Part shown: in pieces, positions 60,450 through 64,000 of the stretch
Layout: the number at the start of each line of letters is the position of its first letter
Numbering within the stretch: position 1 is the stretch's first letter
NCBI RefSeq assembly: GCF_001522585.2
Contig: NZ_CP013373.1
Span: 1,798,001 to 1,862,000 of the forward strand
Direction of reading: 5' to 3'
Length of the DNA: 64,000 bases
Source: Burkholderia sp. NRF60-BP8
GTDB taxonomy: Bacteria > Pseudomonadota > Gammaproteobacteria > Burkholderiales > Burkholderiaceae
The notes under the pieces: model-generated
The model's input: only the letters and a program-made list of their open reading frames with translations
The model's database searches: none
What the model was told of the DNA's origin: nothing
Position numbers and translations under genes: made by a program

Positions 60450-61238
60450 TCAGGCCGCCGCACGCGACGGCCGGCACGCCTTCGCCAGCACGACCGCCAG
60501 GATCGCGGCCAGCACGAAATACGCGGCCTCGACCCATGCGGCCGGCAGCACGCGCACCTGGTACAGCAGCGTCGGCGTCGCCGCGAGCGCATGCAGCACG
60601 ATCGCGAGCGGCAACACGGCCATCCGGCCGGCCCGCACGCCGCGCCACACCAGCACCGACAGCGCCAGTTGCACCGCGAACGCCGCGCAGCGTTCGAGCA
60701 GCAACAGCAGGATCGACTGGACCGACAGCGTCGCGAGCATCATGTGCAGCCGCACGACGGTGTCGACCGGCAGGTCGGACAACTGCGTCTCGAGCTGGCC
60801 GCGGCTCGCGAGCCACGCGAGATACGACCACTGGCCCCACACCAGCACGCCGACGAACCACGCTTCGGCGCCGCCGTGACCGATCCCGTAGCCGATGCCG
60901 CGAGCGTCGCCGGCCGATGCGCCATAGCGACGGTTCAGCACGCGCATCCCGAGATAGCGGCCGACTTCCTCGAATACGGCGGTCGCAAGCGCGCCGTACG
61001 CGACGAACGCGAGCGGCTGCGTGAGCCAGCCGTCCTCGGGCGTGTGGCTCAGCACGAGCCCGTGGAACGCGCGCTCGAGGATCATGGCAAACAGCGTGAA
61101 GACGGCGACGCCGACGATCGTGTCACGGCGATTGAGCGCAAGCGGCTTGCGCAGGATGCGGTAGAGGACGAGCGGCAGCAGCGCGATGATCAGCGTGGCG
61201 GCGATCAGCGCCGCCAGCGTGACGGGAGCGACAGTCAT
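60450..61238 (-). CDS. YhfC family membrane protein (putative glutamic-type intramembrane protease)
   Basis: Encodes 262 residues with about seven hydrophobic helices. Conserved acidic and His residues occur in TAVFEEVGRYLGMR and GIGYGIGHGGAEAW, the two motifs that define the YhfC family and recall CPBP-type proteases. The start at 61238 follows GGAGCGACAGTC. Catalysis is unproven for most members. Confidence 0.85.
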   Translation of the reverse strand: MTVAPVTLAALIAATLIIALLPLVLYRILRKPLALNRRDTIVGVAVFTLFAMILERAFHGLVLSHTPEDGWLTQPLAFVAYGALATAVFEEVGRYLGMRVLNRRYGASAGDARGIGYGIGHGGAEAWFVGVLVWGQWSYLAWLASRGQLETQLSDLPVDTVVRLHMMLATLSVQSILLLLLERCAAFAVQLALSVLVWRGVRAGRMAVLPLAIVLHALAATPTLLYQVRVLPAAWVEAAYFVLAAILAVVLAKACRPSRAAA

Positions 61239-61293
61239 GTATTTCCTTGGTTCGAGGCAGCGCACCCGATGCGCCGCGTGCCCCGAATGATAC

Positions 61294-62337
61294 TCAGCTT
61301 GCGGTCGACGCGCGCGCAATCAGCTCGCCGGGCAGCATCGCGACGCGCACGTCGCCCGCCGCGCCGTCGATCCGCTCGTGCACGAATTCGACGGCCTTGT
61401 AGCCGATTTCGTAGGTGGGCTGACGGATCGTCGTGATGCCGATCAACTCGGCCCATTCCGGATCGTCGATCGACAGCAGCGCCGCCTGCTGCTGCCACGC
61501 GGCGCCGAAGCGCGCGCGCAGGTGGCGCGCGATCGCCAGCGCGACCGGCGCATTCGCGGCGAACAGCGCCGCGCGCACGCCGCGCCGGGCCGCGTGATCG
61601 ATGCGCGCATCGACGTCGGCGAGCGCCGCCGCGGCCGCGTCGGGCGCGTTCAGGTCGAGCACGACCGTCGACGGCACCGCCAGCCCGCGCGCGGCCAGCG
61701 CCGCGCGGAACGCGGCCTCGCGCACGCGCCGCGAGCTGACGCGCTCGAACGGCTGCACGACGAAATGGATCGCGTCGAAACCGTGTTCGACCAGGTGCGC
61801 GAGCGCGGTCTCGATCGCGTCGTCGTTGTCGAGGCCGATCAGGTCGGCCTCGAAGCCCTCGACCGTGCGGTCGACGAGCACGGCCGGAATGCCCGCGCCG
61901 CGCAACGGGCGCAGCACGTCTTCGTCGGCGCCGAGCGCGTTGACGATCAGCCCTTCGACGCGGTAGGTCGTGAGCAGTTGCAGGAAACGGCGCTCCATCT
62001 CGACTTCGTTCGCTGCGTGACAGATGAGCGGCATGTAGCCGAGCGCATGGCACGCGGCCTCGACGCCCTGCAGCACTTCGACGGTGTAAGGATTGGTCAG
62101 GTCGGCCGCGAGCATGCCGAGCAGCCGGTTGCGGCCGCGCTTGAGCCCGCGCGCCATCTGGTTCGGCCGGTAGTTGAGCCGCGCGATGGCCGCTTCGATC
62201 CGCTGGCGCAGATCGACGGACAGCACGTGCGTCTCGCCGTTCAGGTAGCGCGAAACGCTGGTCTTACCCGTACCGGCCTCGCGCGCGACGTCGCTGATCG
62301 TCGCCGGACGCGTCGTGGAAGGTTGCGAATCGGTCAC
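61294..62337 (-). CDS. LacI family regulator, 2-ketogluconate-regulator (PtxS) type
   Basis: Encodes 347 residues. The N-terminal helix-turn-helix (ATISDVAREAGTGKTSVSRYLNG) with the hinge LNYRPNQMARGLKRG is followed by a sugar-binding periplasmic-type domain. The style resembles PtxS of pseudomonads, a 2-ketogluconate-sensing repressor. The reductase and MFS carrier genes just upstream on the same strand fit that role. A PtxS-type box (TGAAACCGGTTTCA) was not found in this window. Confidence 0.88.
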   Translation of the reverse strand: MTDSQPSTTRPATISDVAREAGTGKTSVSRYLNGETHVLSVDLRQRIEAAIARLNYRPNQMARGLKRGRNRLLGMLAADLTNPYTVEVLQGVEAACHALGYMPLICHAANEVEMERRFLQLLTTYRVEGLIVNALGADEDVLRPLRGAGIPAVLVDRTVEGFEADLIGLDNDDAIETALAHLVEHGFDAIHFVVQPFERVSSRRVREAAFRAALAARGLAVPSTVVLDLNAPDAAAAALADVDARIDHAARRGVRAALFAANAPVALAIARHLRARFGAAWQQQAALLSIDDPEWAELIGITTIRQPTYEIGYKAVEFVHERIDGAAGDVRVAMLPGELIARASTAS

Positions 62338-62669
62338 TGTCGTGCCTCGCGACGTACGATCCGCGCCGCTTCGTGAGCAGACGGACCATTGTTGTTGGAA
62401 ACGTAAGCCAATCGGCGGCCTCCCCTGTCCTGGCGCGTCGGCGCCTGCGCCGGCCCGGTGCTTCGCGCTCGCGCAGCGCCCGCCGGTCGCGTGCTACGGC
62501 AGTCGGCCGCACCGGAGCTGGCGCGGATGCCCGTCGCCCGATGCGGCCGGCCGCGCGGCCGACCGTCGATGCGACGAGAGCGGGCGATCATAACGCAGCC
62601 GGCCCGCCGGCACCAAGATCATCGACTCTAACGGCGCCGGCGCCGCGCCAGCCGGTTGCCGGAGGCGGC
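62338..62669. other. Intergenic region upstream of the LacI gene
   Basis: A 332-base stretch with the probable promoter of the LacI-type gene. No clear palindrome or gene was seen. Confidence 0.5.
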
Positions 62670-63635
62670 TCAGGCGTGCGCCAGCGCATCCGGATTGACG
62701 AGATTCGTGCGCAGCGTGCCGGCCAGCGCGCCGACCAGGTTTTCCGCGGCGCAGCGCGCCATCGCATGGCGCGTCTCGTGCGTCGCCGAGCCGATATGCG
62801 GCAGCGCGACGACGTTCTTCATCTGCAGCAGCGGCGAATCCGCCGGCAGCGGCTCCTTCTCGAACACGTCGAGCCCCGCGCCCCGGATCGTGCCCGCGCG
62901 CAGCGCGTCGACCAGCGCGGCTTCGTCGACGACGGGCCCGCGCGACGCGTTGATCAGGATCGCACTGCGCTTCATCTTCGCGAATTCGGGTGCGCCGATC
63001 AGGTGGCGCGTGTCGGGCGATAACGGCACCTGCAAGCACACGAAATCCGACTGCGCGAGCAGCGCGTCGAGCGTCACGCGCCGGGCGCCGTACTGCGTCT
63101 CGGCCTCGGCATGCGCGGACCGGTTCGCGTACAGCACCTGCATCCGGAAGCCGAGCGCCGCGCGCCGCGCGACCGCGCCGCCGATCCGCCCGAGCCCGAC
63201 GATGCCGAGCGTCTTGCCCTGCACGTCGGTGCCGTACAGGTCCGGGCCGATGCTGCGATGCCAGTGGCCGGCCTTCACCCATTCGGCCAGTTCGACCACG
63301 CGCCGTGCGGAGGCCAGGATCAGCGAAAACACCGTGTCGGCCGTCGACTCGGTCAGCACGTCCGGCGTATGCGCGAGCACGATGCCGCGCCGCGTGAGAT
63401 CGGCGACGTCGAAGTTGTCGTAGCCGACCGAGATCGTCGACCACGCCTTCAGCCGCGGCGCGCGGTCGAGCATCTGCGGCGTGACCTTCAGGCTCGCGCC
63501 GATCGCGCCGTCCGCGTCGCCGAGCGCAGCGGCAAGCGCGTCGGCGCCGTCGGCCTGCACCACCTCCGCATGCTCGCGCAGGTACGCGAGAACGTCATCG
63601 GGCAGCGGCTTGTACGCGACGATACGGGGCTTCAT
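62670..63635 (-). CDS. D-2-hydroxyacid dehydrogenase, 2-ketogluconate reductase type
   Basis: Encodes 321 residues. The Rossmann motif [15 protein letters not shown], the catalytic Arg in [10 protein letters not shown], the Glu in EKEPLP and the His in [10 protein letters not shown] are all present. Together with a LacI-type regulator and a ketogluconate-type carrier this suggests reduction of 2-ketogluconate to gluconate (GhrB/TkrA role). Glyoxylate or hydroxypyruvate reductase activity is also possible. It starts 5 bases after the carrier gene. Confidence 0.9.
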   Translation of the reverse strand: MKPRIVAYKPLPDDVLAYLREHAEVVQADGADALAAALGDADGAIGASLKVTPQMLDRAPRLKAWSTISVGYDNFDVADLTRRGIVLAHTPDVLTESTADTVFSLILASARRVVELAEWVKAGHWHRSIGPDLYGTDVQGKTLGIVGLGRIGGAVARRAALGFRMQVLYANRSAHAEAETQYGARRVTLDALLAQSDFVCLQVPLSPDTRHLIGAPEFAKMKRSAILINASRGPVVDEAALVDALRAGTIRGAGLDVFEKEPLPADSPLLQMKNVVALPHIGSATHETRHAMARCAAENLVGALAGTLRTNLVNPDALAHA

Positions 63636-63639
63636 CGTT

Positions 63640-64000
63640 TCATTTTCCTTGCAGCGGCGCCGCGAGCGGATGCGCATCGCGCGCCTGGGGTTTGACGGAC
63701 AGCGTGAGGATCACCGCGGCGACGAGCGCGGCGCTCATGAAGGCGTACGACGCGACGGGCGACCCGGTCGCGCCGTTCAGGTAGCCGACGAAATACGAGC
63801 CGACGAACGAACCGAGCGCGCCCATGCTGTTGATCAGCGCCATCGCGCCGCCGGCGACGTTCTTCGGCAGCAGTTCCGGCACGATCGCGAAGAACGGGCC
63901 GTACGGTGCGTACATCGCGGCGCCCGCGACGACCAGCAGCGCATACGAGATCCAGAAATGCGACGAGCCGAGCGCGTACGACGCGGCGAACGCGGCCGCG
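63640..64000 (-). CDS. MFS transporter, 2-ketogluconate (KguT) type, C-terminal part
   Basis: The gene enters from the right edge, so only the last 120 residues are seen. Helices with [39 protein letters not shown] match anion:cation symporters of the KguT type. It is followed 5 bases later by the reductase gene. The N-terminus lies outside the window. Confidence 0.85.
   Translation of the reverse strand, partial: AAAFAASYALGSSHFWISYALLVVAGAAMYAPYGPFFAIVPELLPKNVAGGAMALINSMGALGSFVGSYFVGYLNGATGSPVASYAFMSAALVAAVILTLSVKPQARDAHPLAAPLQGK

Overview
The window is about 67% GC, densely coded, and reads like a secondary replicon of a Burkholderia, most likely the B. cepacia complex. Supporting signs are the DUF4148 small secreted proteins, the many LysR/AraC/LuxR-type regulators, the 2-ketogluconate genes and the short Burkholderia-type conserved proteins. 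Genus is inferred from gene content and protein style, and the replicon is a guess. No tRNA, rRNA, CRISPR array or replication origin was recognised.

Layout. (1) 1-8155: a catabolic block holding a 2-hydroxyacid dehydrogenase, a CaiB-type CoA-transferase, an HMG-CoA-lyase-like enzyme, a VOC protein, an alpha/beta hydrolase, a LysR regulator and an MFS carrier. Three copies of one inverted repeat lie upstream of the dehydrogenase, the CoA-transferase and the carrier. (2) 8676-12400: a GFA protein and an organic-peroxide locus. ohrR and ohr are 2.1 kb apart, separated by an acetyltransferase gene and three tandem DUF4148 genes, and share a palindromic operator. (3) 12842-15972: a second-copy shikimate-pathway set (shikimate kinase, an unknown protein and a thioesterase, divergent from a DAHP synthase). 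(4) 15992-24128: glutamate-cysteine ligase, an AraC regulator, a tripartite EmrAB-type efflux operon and a LuxR solo. (5) 24051-29489: a tight six-gene operon (acyl-CoA dehydrogenase, CitE-like lyase, PdxH/PhzG-like oxidase, cystathionine-beta-lyase-like enzyme, GST, glutamine amidotransferase) with no pathway I recognise. (6) 29843-31930: a small mobile scar with an internally deleted ISNCY/IS1202-type element, a frameshifted phage tape-measure-like fragment and a HicAB toxin-antitoxin pair.

(7) 32120-52432 is dominated by one apparent uptake and export locus: two paralogous TonB-dependent receptors, a YejABEF-type oligopeptide ABC importer, an HAE1-type RND pump with no periplasmic adaptor gene, an XRE-cupin regulator, a TPR protein, and a dedicated TonB-ExbB-ExbD-ExbD set. 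The genes are all on the minus strand. A short TTAGTAA-type motif recurs in the tonB and regulator promoter regions. I infer a self-contained system that takes one peptide-like ligand across both membranes.

(8) 53294-61238: housekeeping and stress genes, namely a YbaK deacylase, YciI, CorA, an orphan CydX followed by a small kinase, a saccharopine-dehydrogenase-family enzyme, an Lrp/AsnC regulator, a Spy/CpxP-like protein, a PGDYG protein and a YhfC-family membrane protein. (9) 61294-64000: a 2-ketogluconate-type set (LacI regulator, 2-hydroxyacid reductase, and an MFS carrier cut by the window edge).
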